64,000 nucleotides of DNA from JBOCEF01 sp050586345 (GTDB taxonomy: Bacteria; Pseudomonadota; Alphaproteobacteria; Rhodobacterales; Rhodobacteraceae). The notes below the pieces were generated by a model. That model did not search any database. It saw nothing but the letters and a program-made list of their open reading frames with translations, and was not told the DNA's origin. This document shows, piece by piece, positions 49,114-57,322 of this stretch. The position numbers and the translations under genes were made by a program. The DNA lies in NCBI RefSeq assembly GCF_050586345.1, contig NZ_JBOCEF010000023.1:1-64000 (forward strand), written 5' to 3'. Position 1 is the first letter of the stretch; each line of letters begins with the position of its first letter.

Positions 49114-50292
49114 ATGTCCACGCTTCAGACCGGGGCCGTCACGCTCACCTCCACCGAACGGGTGGTGTTCGGCGAACGCGTCGCCCCCGCCCTCGCGGCC
49201 GAGGCCGAGCGCCTCGGCGCGTCCCGGGTGTTCCTGGTCGCCAGCCGCTCGCTGGCCGAGGGGACGGACGAGATCGCGCAGGTCGAGGCCGCGCTGGGGG
49301 CCCGCCACGCGGGGACCTTCACCGGGGTCGCCCCGCACGGGCCGCGCACCGACGTGATCGCCGCGGCGGATGCGGCGCGGGCGGCGGGGGCGGACCTGGT
49401 CGTCTCGATCGGCGGCGGCTCGGTCACCGACGTCGCCAAGATCGTGCCGGTGATGCTCAGGCACGACGTGCGCGACGCGGCGGCGATGGGCGATTACCAC
49501 ATCACGGTGGACGAGACCGGGGCGATGGTGCTGCCGCAATTCGCCCCGCAGGACATCCGCACGATCTGCGTGCCCACCACCCTGTCGGGGGGCGAGTTCA
49601 ACCCGCTTTCGGGCGCGACGGACCCGGAGACGAAGGCCAAGCAGGGCTACCAGGAGCGGATGATGGCCCCGGTGTCGATCATCCTCGACCCGGCGCTGAC
49701 CCGGCACACGCCCGAATGGCTGTGGCTGTCGACGGGGGTGCGGGCGCTCGACCACGCCATCGAGACGCTGCAGAGCTTCCAGTCCAACGATTACTGCGAC
49801 GGGCTGGCGAGCAGCGCGCTGGCGCTGCTGATCGAGGGGCTGCCGCGGGTGAAGGCGGACCCGGGGGACCTGGAGGCGCGGCTGAAATGCCAGATGGGGG
49901 TGTGGCAGTCGATGCTGCCGATCATCGCCGGGGTGCCGATGGGGGCGAGCCATGCCATCGGCCACGTGCTGGGGGGGCTGTGCGACGTGCCGCACGGGCA
50001 TACCTCCTGCGTGATGTCGCCCTTCGTGCTGGCCTGGAACGAGGCGGCCAACGCCGGGCGCCAGGCGGCGATCCGCGCGGCCTTCGGCGCCCCGGACCGC
50101 CCGGCGGGGGAAAGCGTGGACCGGTTCATCGCCGGGCTGGGGATGCCGCGCTCGCTCTCGGCCGTGGGGGTGGGCGAGGACCGCTTCGGGCAGATCGCCG
50201 AATACACGATGGACGACATCTGGGGGCGGACCAACCCGCGCCCCATCGCGGGCCCCGCGGACGTGATGGAGATCCTGGACGCCGCGCGCTGA
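49114..50292 (+). CDS. Iron-type alcohol dehydrogenase/maleylacetate reductase-like
   Basis: 392 residues of the group III iron-dependent dehydrogenase superfamily. The NAD-binding loop is SIGGGSVTDVAK, followed by TTLSGGEF, the metal-region segments GVRALDHAIE, GASHAIGHVLGG and DVPHGHTS. The GVRALDHA form and length are close to maleylacetate reductases, which feed aromatic ring-cleavage products to 3-oxoadipate; an alcohol dehydrogenase role is also possible. ATG 49114 has GGGAGGA. It lies between the two CoA ligases on the same strand. Confidence 0.85.
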   Translation: MSTLQTGAVTLTSTERVVFGERVAPALAAEAERLGASRVFLVASRSLAEGTDEIAQVEAALGARHAGTFTGVAPHGPRTDVIAAADAARAAGADLVVSIGGGSVTDVAKIVPVMLRHDVRDAAAMGDYHITVDETGAMVLPQFAPQDIRTICVPTTLSGGEFNPLSGATDPETKAKQGYQERMMAPVSIILDPALTRHTPEWLWLSTGVRALDHAIETLQSFQSNDYCDGLASSALALLIEGLPRVKADPGDLEARLKCQMGVWQSMLPIIAGVPMGASHAIGHVLGGLCDVPHGHTSCVMSPFVLAWNEAANAGRQAAIRAAFGAPDRPAGESVDRFIAGLGMPRSLSAVGVGEDRFGQIAEYTMDDIWGRTNPRPIAGPADVMEILDAAR

Positions 50293-50515
50293 GCCTGCCG
50301 CCGGGCCCGGGTTCCGGTTGCCGGGTCCGGGTTCCGGGCACGGGTTCCGGGTCCGGGGGAGGGGGGGGCGCGGGCGGCGGGCGGCGGGGCGCCCAGGCGG
50401 CAGGCTGGCCTGCCTGCCGATGCGCGGTATGATCCCCGTCGCCCGCCGCTTCGACGCCCCCGCCAGAGGGGCGCGCCCGGCGGCGCCGCAATGATCCTTG
50501 GGAGGACCACGACAC

Positions 50516-52111
50516 ATGAGCGATGACGAAACGCTGCGCCGCCCGCGCAGCCAGCAGATCGGCGATCTTCTGCGCCGCAGCGCCGCGCGCACCCCGGACC
50601 GGGTGGCGCTGGCCTTCCGGGACCGGCGCGACACCTATGCCGAACTGGACGAGGCGGTGAACCGCGCCGCCAACGGGTTCCGCGCCGCCGGGATCGGCCG
50701 GGGCGACCGGGTGGCGCTGCTGTCGCGCAACAGCCGGACCTTCGTGGTGCTGCGCTTCGCCCTCGCGCGCATCGGCGCGGTGATGGTGCCGGTGAACTTC
50801 ATGCTCAACGCCGCCGACCTCGCCTATATCTTCGGCCATTCCGGGGCGACGACGCTCTGCGTCGAGGACGCGCTCTGCGCCGTGGCGGACGAGGCGGTGG
50901 CGCAGATGGACGGCGCCGCGCCGCAACGCTTCTTCCTGCCCCATGAAGGGGTGGACCCGGGGCCGGGCTGGACCTCGATCGACACGGTGCTCTCGCATCC
51001 CGACACGACCGAGCCCTGGGTGGAAGTCGGCCCCGAGGACCCGTGCCAGATGATGTACACGAGCGGCACGGAATCCCGCCCCAAGGGCGCGATGCTGACC
51101 GCCTCGGCGCTCTACGCCAATTATGTCAGCACCATCATCGACGGAGAGATGGGCCCCGACGCGGTGGAGCTGCACTGCCTGCCGCTGTTCCACTGCGCGC
51201 AGCTCGACTGCTTCCTGACGCCCTCGCTGTATCTCGGCGCGGTGAACATCCTGCATGACCGCGCCGACCCCGCGGCGATGCTCGAGACCATCGAGCGCGA
51301 GGGGGTGACCAAGCTGTTCTGCCCGCCCACGGTGTGGATCGGCCTGCTGCGCCACCCCGATTTCGACAAGCGGGACCTGTCGAGCCTCAAGCAGGGCTAT
51401 TACGGCGCCTCGATCATGCCCACGGCGGTGATTGAAGAACTCAGCCGCCGCCTGCCGGGGATCCGCCTCTGGAACTTCTACGGCCAGACCGAGATGGCGC
51501 CGCTCGCCACCATCCTGCGCCCCGAGGAGCAGCTGACCAAGCTCGGCTCGGCGGGCCGTCCGGCGATCAACGTGGAGACGCGGGTGGTGGATGACGAGGA
51601 CCGCCCCGTGCCGGTGGGCGAGGTCGGCGAGATCGTCCACCGCTCGCCGCACCTGATCCTTGGGTATCACGACCAGCCCGAGAAGACGGCGGAGTCCTTC
51701 AAGAACGGCTGGTTCCATTCCGGCGACCTGGGGCGGTTCGACGAGGACGGGTATCTCTATGTCGTCGACCGCAAGAAGGACATGATCAAGACGGGCGGAG
51801 AGAACGTCGCCAGCCGCGAGGTGGAGGAGGCGATCTTCCACCACCCCGCGGTGGCCGAGGTGGCGGTGTTCGGGGCGCCTCACCCCCGCTGGATCGAGGC
51901 GATCACCGCCGTGGTGGTGGCCAAGGATGGCGAGAGCCCCTCCCCGGAGGAGCTGCGCGCCTGGTGCCGCGAGCGGCTGGCGCATTTCAAGGCCCCGCAG
52001 CATGTCGAGGTGGTGGAGGCGCTGCCCAAGAACGCCAGCGGCAAGGTGCTGAAGCGCGACCTGCGCGAGCGGTTCCTGGGGCTGTTCGAAGACGCCTCCG
52101 CCGTGGGCTGA
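50516..52111 (+). CDS. AMP-forming fatty-acyl/aryl-CoA synthetase
   Basis: 531 residues, ANL superfamily. AMP-binding motif YTSGTESRPKGAML departs from the usual TSGTTGRPKG (T-E-S instead of T-G). WNFYGQTEM, GWFHSGDLGRFDEDGYL, DRKKDMIKTGGENV and the catalytic lysine in NASGKVLKRDLRE are intact. A second ligase next to CaiC-like ligase suggests that the pathway makes two different acids. The ATG at 50516 follows GGGAGGA. The 223-bp gap before it contains imperfect GGGTTCCGG repeats (50309-50360) and no gene. Confidence 0.9.
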   Translation: MSDDETLRRPRSQQIGDLLRRSAARTPDRVALAFRDRRDTYAELDEAVNRAANGFRAAGIGRGDRVALLSRNSRTFVVLRFALARIGAVMVPVNFMLNAADLAYIFGHSGATTLCVEDALCAVADEAVAQMDGAAPQRFFLPHEGVDPGPGWTSIDTVLSHPDTTEPWVEVGPEDPCQMMYTSGTESRPKGAMLTASALYANYVSTIIDGEMGPDAVELHCLPLFHCAQLDCFLTPSLYLGAVNILHDRADPAAMLETIEREGVTKLFCPPTVWIGLLRHPDFDKRDLSSLKQGYYGASIMPTAVIEELSRRLPGIRLWNFYGQTEMAPLATILRPEEQLTKLGSAGRPAINVETRVVDDEDRPVPVGEVGEIVHRSPHLILGYHDQPEKTAESFKNGWFHSGDLGRFDEDGYLYVVDRKKDMIKTGGENVASREVEEAIFHHPAVAEVAVFGAPHPRWIEAITAVVVAKDGESPSPEELRAWCRERLAHFKAPQHVEVVEALPKNASGKVLKRDLRERFLGLFEDASAVG

Positions 52112-52139
52112 AGGGGGCGGGGGGGCGCCCGGCGTCCCC

Positions 52140-53693
52140 CTAGCCGCCGAAATGCCGGAACACCTTCGGGTCGACGGCGGCGGCGCACAGAAGCCCGCCC
52201 CAGAGCGCCCCTGGCACGCCCGGCGTCAGCACGTCCTGTCCGGCCAGGAACAGGCCCGGGACCGGCGTCTTCATCCGCAGCGCGTCCGACATCAGCCGCG
52301 CGGGCGTGGTGGAGAGCCCGTAGAAGGCCCCTTCCCGATGTCCGGTGAAGGCGGCGGTCGAGAGGGGGGTGGCGAGCTCGCGGTAGACGACCATCTTCGC
52401 CAGCTCCGGGAACCGGCGGGCGAAGAGCGCCATCATCGCCTCCTCCACCTGCGCCTTGAACGCCGCGTAGCCCTCGCCCCGCGCACCGGGGGCGGCCCCG
52501 GCCCAGGCCGCGACGCTTTCCCAGTCGGCCCAGCACAGCAGCTGCCCGGTGTGGCGCATCCGCGGGCCGGGATCATGCGCCTTGTCCTTGAGCGAGCCGA
52601 AGGAGACGGTCATCTGCGGCGGCGGACCGTCCGGGGCGTCGGTCCAGATCACGTCCGTCTCTCCGGTCGGGAACAGCCAGTGATTGGCGGGGGTGGCGCC
52701 CGCGGCCTCGATATCCCCCTCGAACCCGAGGAACAGGGTGAAATGGGCGATGCTGGACGGGAGGGCGCGGATGTCGGCGGCCCAGGCCTCGACCTCCGTC
52801 GTCAGGACGGGCAGGAGGCGGTCCACCGTCTCGCGCGCGCCGATGTCGGAGATGACGGCGCCCGCGCGGATCTCCTCGCCCGCGGCGGTGCGGACCCCGA
52901 CGGCGGCGCCGTCCTCGATCAGCAGGGCCGCGACCTCGACCCCCGCGCGGGCGTCGCCGGTCTTCGTGATGGTGGGGATGATGTGATCGGCGAAGGCGCC
53001 CGCGCCGCCGACCGGGCGCCAGGAGCCGCTGACGAGGTAGGACCCGGCGATGCCGGCATGCATGGCGAAGCTGGCCGCGCCGGGGCGCCCGCCATGGTCG
53101 CCCCATTGCGCCGCCATCACGGCGGCGAGCGCCGGGTCGTCCGTCAGCCCGTCGATCACCTCGCGCGTGGTGCGCAGCCCCCAGTCGGCGATGGCGCGGC
53201 GGTTCCACCAGCCGAGCAGCTCGCCCGCCAGCCGCGGCATCGCGCGGGTCGAGGTCGCCTTCATCAGCGTCTCGCGCCCCGCGCGCAGCGCGCGGGTCCA
53301 GCCCTCGATGGCCTCGGCCTGGTCCGGGAAGCGGTCCTTCAGGTCCCGCTCCTGCGCCTCGTAGGGGCGCGAAAGGGGCAGGGGCGGGGCGTCGCCCAGG
53401 TGCAGGATGTCGTAGACGGCGCCGAGGGACGCGAACTCCATCGGCCTGTCGGCGATCCAGTCGAGCAGCTTGCGTTCGCGGTCCTGCGGCGCGGCGCAGC
53501 TGAGGTAATGGAGGCCCACGTCCCAGGTGAAGCCGTGGCGCGAGAAGCTGTGGGTCTGCCCGCCCAGGGTCCAGTGCTTTTCCAGCAGCAGCGCCCGGCG
53601 CCCGAGCTTCGAGAGGGCGGCGGCGGCGGCCATGCCGCCCATGCCCGATCCGATGACGATGGCGTCCCAGCCACGGGTGGTCGCGTCGGTCAT
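52140..53693 (-). CDS. CrtI/RetSat-like FAD oxidoreductase
   Basis: 517 residues. Phytoene-desaturase family flavoprotein: FAD loop IVIGSGMGGMAAAAALSKLG, LLLEKHWTLGGQTHSF, WDVGLHYLS, and C-terminal PVPGLFLAGQDVLTPGVPGALWGG. The HYLS motif resembles retinol saturase (all-trans-retinol 13,14-reductase) more than carotenoid desaturases, and no crt genes are nearby. It converges on the CoA ligase gene, separated by 28 bp with an imperfect hairpin (52121-52139). It probably reduces or desaturates the island's substrate. Confidence 0.85.
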   Translation of the reverse strand: MTDATTRGWDAIVIGSGMGGMAAAAALSKLGRRALLLEKHWTLGGQTHSFSRHGFTWDVGLHYLSCAAPQDRERKLLDWIADRPMEFASLGAVYDILHLGDAPPLPLSRPYEAQERDLKDRFPDQAEAIEGWTRALRAGRETLMKATSTRAMPRLAGELLGWWNRRAIADWGLRTTREVIDGLTDDPALAAVMAAQWGDHGGRPGAASFAMHAGIAGSYLVSGSWRPVGGAGAFADHIIPTITKTGDARAGVEVAALLIEDGAAVGVRTAAGEEIRAGAVISDIGARETVDRLLPVLTTEVEAWAADIRALPSSIAHFTLFLGFEGDIEAAGATPANHWLFPTGETDVIWTDAPDGPPPQMTVSFGSLKDKAHDPGPRMRHTGQLLCWADWESVAAWAGAAPGARGEGYAAFKAQVEEAMMALFARRFPELAKMVVYRELATPLSTAAFTGHREGAFYGLSTTPARLMSDALRMKTPVPGLFLAGQDVLTPGVPGALWGGLLCAAAVDPKVFRHFGG

Positions 53694-53774
53694 GTCGGTC
53701 CTCCCTCCCGCCCGGGCGCAGGCCGCCCGGAGGGTTTCGTTACCGCACCCGCCTTGAACGCGCCTTGATCGGGG

Positions 53775-54791
53775 TCATCCCGCGGTTTGCGCCGGCGCGG
53801 CGGTGCTTTCGCGCAGGATCAGGTCGACGGGGATCACCCGCTCAATCCCCGCGCCGTCCTCGCCCGCGATCAGCGCCAGCAGCAGCTCGGCCGCCCGCTC
53901 GCCGATCTGGGTGCGCGGCTGGCGGATGGTGGTGAGGGGCGGGGAGAGATGGGCGCCGACCTCGATATTGTCGAAGCCGACGACCGAGACGTCCCGCGGC
54001 GCCTGCACCCCGGCCCGCCGCACGGCCCCGAGAAAGCCCACCGCCATCTCGTCCGAGGCGAAGAACAGCGCCGTCGGCCGGTCGGGCGCGGCCAGCCAGC
54101 GCGCGGCGGCCATGGCGCCGCTGTCCATGGAGAAATCGCCCTCGAAGATCCAGGCGTCCGGCGCCGCGAGCCCGCGCGCCGCCATCGCCGCGCGCCAGCC
54201 GTCGAGGCGCGCGCGGGCCAGCACGTTGCCATGCGGGCCGGTGACATGGCCGATCTTCCGGTGCCCGAGATCGGCGAGATGCGCGACGGCGAGCTCGGCC
54301 CCGTGGGCGTTGTCGACGCGGATCGAGGGCAGGTCCCCCGGCATCCATTCGCAGGCCGTGATCACCGGCGGGCGCCCCGGCACGTCGAGCGCGGCCGCCG
54401 ACAGCCCCCCGTCGAACAGCACCAGCCCGTCGGCCAGCCCGCTGGTCAGGTAGCGGCGCAGGCGGTCGTCCGGGTCCGGCCCCATCTGGGTGTCGGCGAT
54501 CAGCAGGCCATAGTTGCGCGCGCTCAGCACCGCCGACATGCCGGCGAGGATCTGGCTGAAGAACGGGTTGGCGAGGTTGGGGGCCAGCGCGATGACGCTG
54601 CCCGTGCGCTGGCGGCGCAGGTTCCGCGCGGTGTGGTTGACCTGGTAGCCGGTCGCCTGCACCGCGCGCATCACCGCCTGCCGCGTCGCCTTGGCCACCA
54701 CCGAGGGGCGCGAGAGCGTGCGGCTGACGGTGGATGTCGAGACGCCCGCGACCCGCGCGACGTCCTGGATCGTGACCGGCCTCGTGTCCAT
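53775..54791 (-). CDS. LacI-family regulator of the sugar operon
   Basis: 338 residues. LacI helix-turn-helix TIQDVARVAGVSTSTVSRTLS and hinge (VNHTARNLRRQRTGSVIA) precede a periplasmic-binding-like sugar domain (FDGGLSAAALD, VSVVGFDNIEVG). ATG 54791 has GGGGGAG upstream. It is divergent from the isomerase-ABC operon and two typical LacI operators lie between. It most likely represses that operon until a sugar-derived inducer appears. Confidence 0.94.
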   Translation of the reverse strand: MDTRPVTIQDVARVAGVSTSTVSRTLSRPSVVAKATRQAVMRAVQATGYQVNHTARNLRRQRTGSVIALAPNLANPFFSQILAGMSAVLSARNYGLLIADTQMGPDPDDRLRRYLTSGLADGLVLFDGGLSAAALDVPGRPPVITACEWMPGDLPSIRVDNAHGAELAVAHLADLGHRKIGHVTGPHGNVLARARLDGWRAAMAARGLAAPDAWIFEGDFSMDSGAMAAARWLAAPDRPTALFFASDEMAVGFLGAVRRAGVQAPRDVSVVGFDNIEVGAHLSPPLTTIRQPRTQIGERAAELLLALIAGEDGAGIERVIPVDLILRESTAAPAQTAG

Positions 54792-54838
54792 GCGCTCCCC
54801 CTGCTGCGGGGGCCAGAATGACCCCTCGGCAAGGGGGT

Positions 54839-54852
54839 TGCAATCGTTTGCA
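54839..54852. promoter_or_regulatory. LacI operator 1
   Basis: TGCAATCGTTTGCA, matching the LacI-family pattern TGCAANCGNTTGCA with a central CG. It is the exact reverse complement of operator 2; centres are 31 bp apart, about three helical turns. Confidence 0.88.
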
Positions 54853-54868
54853 GCATCAACCATCGTCC

Positions 54869-55911
54869 ATGCAAACGATTGCAGAGTCGATTCCCGGGGA
54901 GGGGGCGGCCTGCGGCGACGCTGGGAGGCGATCTGCGCCTGGGCTGCGGGCTGCGGCTATCGCGGCGTGCAGGTCCCGTCGGGCGAGGGGCGGTTCATGG
55001 ACCTCGGCCGCGCCGCCGCCTCGAAGGACTATTGCGACGCGCTGGCGGGGCAGGCGGCCGAGGCGGGCGTCGCGATCACGGAACTGTCGGCGCATATCCA
55101 GGGCCAGCTGGTGGCGGTCCACCCGGCCTATGACCTCGCCTTCGACGGCTTTGCGCCCGAGGCTGTGCGCGGGAACCCCAAGGCGCGGCAGGCCTGGGCG
55201 GTGGAGGAGGTGAAGCGGACCATCGAGGCGTCGCGCAATCTCGGCCTCGACCGGATGGCGGCGTTCTCGGGTGCGCTGGCCTGGCCGTACCTGTATCCCT
55301 GGCCGCAGCGCCCCGCGGGGCTGGTGGAGGCGGCGTTCGACGAGCTCGCCGCCCGCTGGCGGCCGCTGCTGGACCATGCCGATGCGCATGGCGTCGACAT
55401 CTGCTTCGAGATCCACCCCGGCGAGGACCTGCATGACGGGGCGAGCTTCGAGATGTTCCTCTCGCGCGTGGGGAACCATCCGCGGGCGAAGATGCTGTTC
55501 GACCCGAGCCATTACGTGCTGCAATGCCTCGATTACCTGCAGCATCTCGACATCTATGCCGAGCGGATCGGGATGTTCCACGTCAAGGATGCGGAGTTCA
55601 ACCCGACCGGGCGGCAGGGGGTCTATGGCGGCTTCCAGGCTTGGGTCGACCGGGCCGGGCGGTTCCGCTCCCCCGGCGACGGGCAGGTGGATTTCGGGGC
55701 GGTGTTCTCGAAGCTCGCCGGAAACGATTTCGACGGCTGGGCGGTGGTGGAGTGGGAGTGCTGCCTGAAGCACCCCGAGGACGGCGCGCGCGAGGGCGCG
55801 GCGTTCGTGAAGGACCACATCATCCGCGTCACCGACCGGGCCTTCGACGATTTCGCCGACGGGGGCGCCGACATGGACGCCAACCGCCGGATGCTGGGGC
55901 TGGACCGATGA
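54869..55911 (+). CDS. Sugar phosphate isomerase/epimerase, 5' end disrupted
   Basis: TIM-barrel AP endonuclease-2-like family. The frame ending at 55911 is clear from about 54910: WEAICAWAAGCGYRGVQVPSG, LSAHIQGQLVAVHPAYD, FDGFAPEAVRGNPKARQAW, CFEIHPGEDLHDGASFEMF, LFDPSHYVLQ and FHVKDAEF, with metal ligands intact. Relatives start MKTIxGPxxFLAQF. Here ATG 54869 gives MQTI, but it is in another frame; one extra G in the G runs at 54896-54904 would join them, and the FLAQF part is still missing. Either a short 5' deletion or an error is present, or translation starts at a non-ATG codon. It is the first gene of the sugar operon. Confidence 0.75.
54870..54883. promoter_or_regulatory. LacI operator 2, overlapping a start codon
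   Basis: TGCAAACGATTGCA. It overlaps the ATG at 54869 of the isomerase gene, so repressor binding would sit on the translation start. Confidence 0.88.
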
Positions 55912-56171
55912 CCGACATCACCGCTCGCAACGCGCGGGGCCAGATCTGCCGCCCCTTCTACCAGTGGGGGCAAAAGCCCGGCGCCGATGGGCGCACGAAT
56001 GGCTACAAGTGCTTCCCCTCCGGATCCAACCGGATCGAAGACGCCCGCGCCTTCGAGACGATCGAGGAGGTCGCCGACTGGCTGCGTGCGAACCCGTCCT
56101 GGGGCGTGCGGATGAATCCCGGCTCGGCCATCTTCTATGACGGCATTCTTATCGACGGGAGGCCCCGATGA
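55908..56171 (+). CDS. Small 87-residue protein in the sugar operon
   Basis: 87 residues with no recognised family. It starts by ATGA overlap with the isomerase gene and ends by ATGA overlap with the dehydrogenase gene, so it is translated as part of the operon. The sequence is balanced and globular (PFYQWGQKPGADGRTNGYKC, FETIEEVADWLRANPSWGVR, FYDGILIDG), with two cysteines and no signal or membrane segment. It may be a small accessory subunit or an unrecognised ligand-binding domain. Confidence 0.75.
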   Translation: MTDITARNARGQICRPFYQWGQKPGADGRTNGYKCFPSGSNRIEDARAFETIEEVADWLRANPSWGVRMNPGSAIFYDGILIDGRPR

Positions 56172-57322
56172 GCCGCTTCGCCGGGCGCGAGGGGCCGATC
56201 CGGCTCGGCATGGTCGGGGGCGGCAAGGACGCCTTCATCGGCGCCGTCCACCGCATCGCCGCGCGCATGGACGGGGAATTCCAGCTGGTCGCCGGGGCGC
56301 TGTCCTCGACCCCCGAAAAGGCGCGGGAGAGCGGCGCGGCGCTGGGGCTGGCGGCGGACCGGACCTATGACGACTTCGAAGCCATGGCGAAGCGCGAGGC
56401 GCGGCTGAAGGACGGCATCGAGGCGGTGGCCATCGTCACCCCCAACCACATGCATTTCGCCCCGTCCCGCGCCTTCCTGCGCCGCGGCATCCACGTGATC
56501 TGCGACAAGCCGATGACCGCCACGGGGGCCGAGGCGCGCAAGCTGGCGAAGGAGGCGGAGAAATCCGGCGCCCTCTTCGCCCTGACGCATAACTACTCGG
56601 GCTACCCGATGATCCGCGCGGCGCGGGAGATGGTGGCGGGCGGCTTCATCGGCGCCCTGCGCGGCGTGCAGGTGGAATACGTGCAGGACTGGCTGGCGGC
56701 GCCCGCCGAACAGCTCGGGTCCAAGCAGGCCGAGTGGCGCACCGACCCGGCGCGCTCCGGCGCCGGGGGCGCGCTGGGGGATATCGGGACGCACGCCTTC
56801 CAGCTCGCCGCTTTCGTGACCGGAGAGGCGCCGGAGGCGGTGAGCGCGGACCTGTCCAGCTTCGGCGCGGGGCGCACGCTGGACGATGATGCGCGGGCGC
56901 TGCTGCGCTATGCGTCCGGGGCGCGGGGGGCCTTGTGGTGCTCCCAGGTCGCGCCGGGGAACGAGAACCGGCTGGTGCTGCGGGTCTACGGCGACCGCGG
57001 CTCGCTCGAATGGGCGCAGGAGACGCCGGAGACCCTGCGCGCGGCGCAGCTGGGCGAGGCGCCGCGGATCCTGACCCGGGCGACGGCGGGGGAAGCGGCG
57101 ACGCGGCTGCAGCGCATCCCGCCGGGCCACCCCGAGGGGTATCTCGAGGCCTTCGCCAACATCTATGCCGAGACCGCGGCGGCCATCCGCGCCGCGCGGG
57201 ACGGGGCGGCGGCGCCCGCGGGGGTCATGTTCCCCGGCGTGGCGGACGGGCTGATGGGGCTGCGCTTCGTCGAGGCCTGCGTGGCCTCGGCCAGGCGCGA
57301 CGGCAAGTGGACCGCGCTGTGA
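56168..57322 (+). CDS. Gfo/Idh/MocA-family oxidoreductase
   Basis: 384 residues of the NAD(P)-dependent sugar and inositol dehydrogenase family. N-terminal Rossmann GMVGGGKDAFIGAVHR, then VTPNHMHFAPSRAFL, the EKP-like motif as CDKPMT, and a catalytic LTHNYSGYPM with GGGALGDIGTHAFQL histidine. The last segment (GHPEGYLEAFANIY) is typical. Its coupling with an epimerase and an ABC importer suggests oxidation or epimerisation of an imported sugar or polyol. Both ends overlap neighbours by 4 nt. Confidence 0.94.
   Translation: MSRFAGREGPIRLGMVGGGKDAFIGAVHRIAARMDGEFQLVAGALSSTPEKARESGAALGLAADRTYDDFEAMAKREARLKDGIEAVAIVTPNHMHFAPSRAFLRRGIHVICDKPMTATGAEARKLAKEAEKSGALFALTHNYSGYPMIRAAREMVAGGFIGALRGVQVEYVQDWLAAPAEQLGSKQAEWRTDPARSGAGGALGDIGTHAFQLAAFVTGEAPEAVSADLSSFGAGRTLDDDARALLRYASGARGALWCSQVAPGNENRLVLRVYGDRGSLEWAQETPETLRAAQLGEAPRILTRATAGEAATRLQRIPPGHPEGYLEAFANIYAETAAAIRAARDGAAAPAGVMFPGVADGLMGLRFVEACVASARRDGKWTAL

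Noticed and set aside
53765..53778. FNR-like TTGATCGGGGTCAT upstream of the CrtI/RetSat-like gene
   Set aside because: Right half has two mismatches and the motif overlaps the lacI stop codon, so it is probably chance; the 9923 site is much better.
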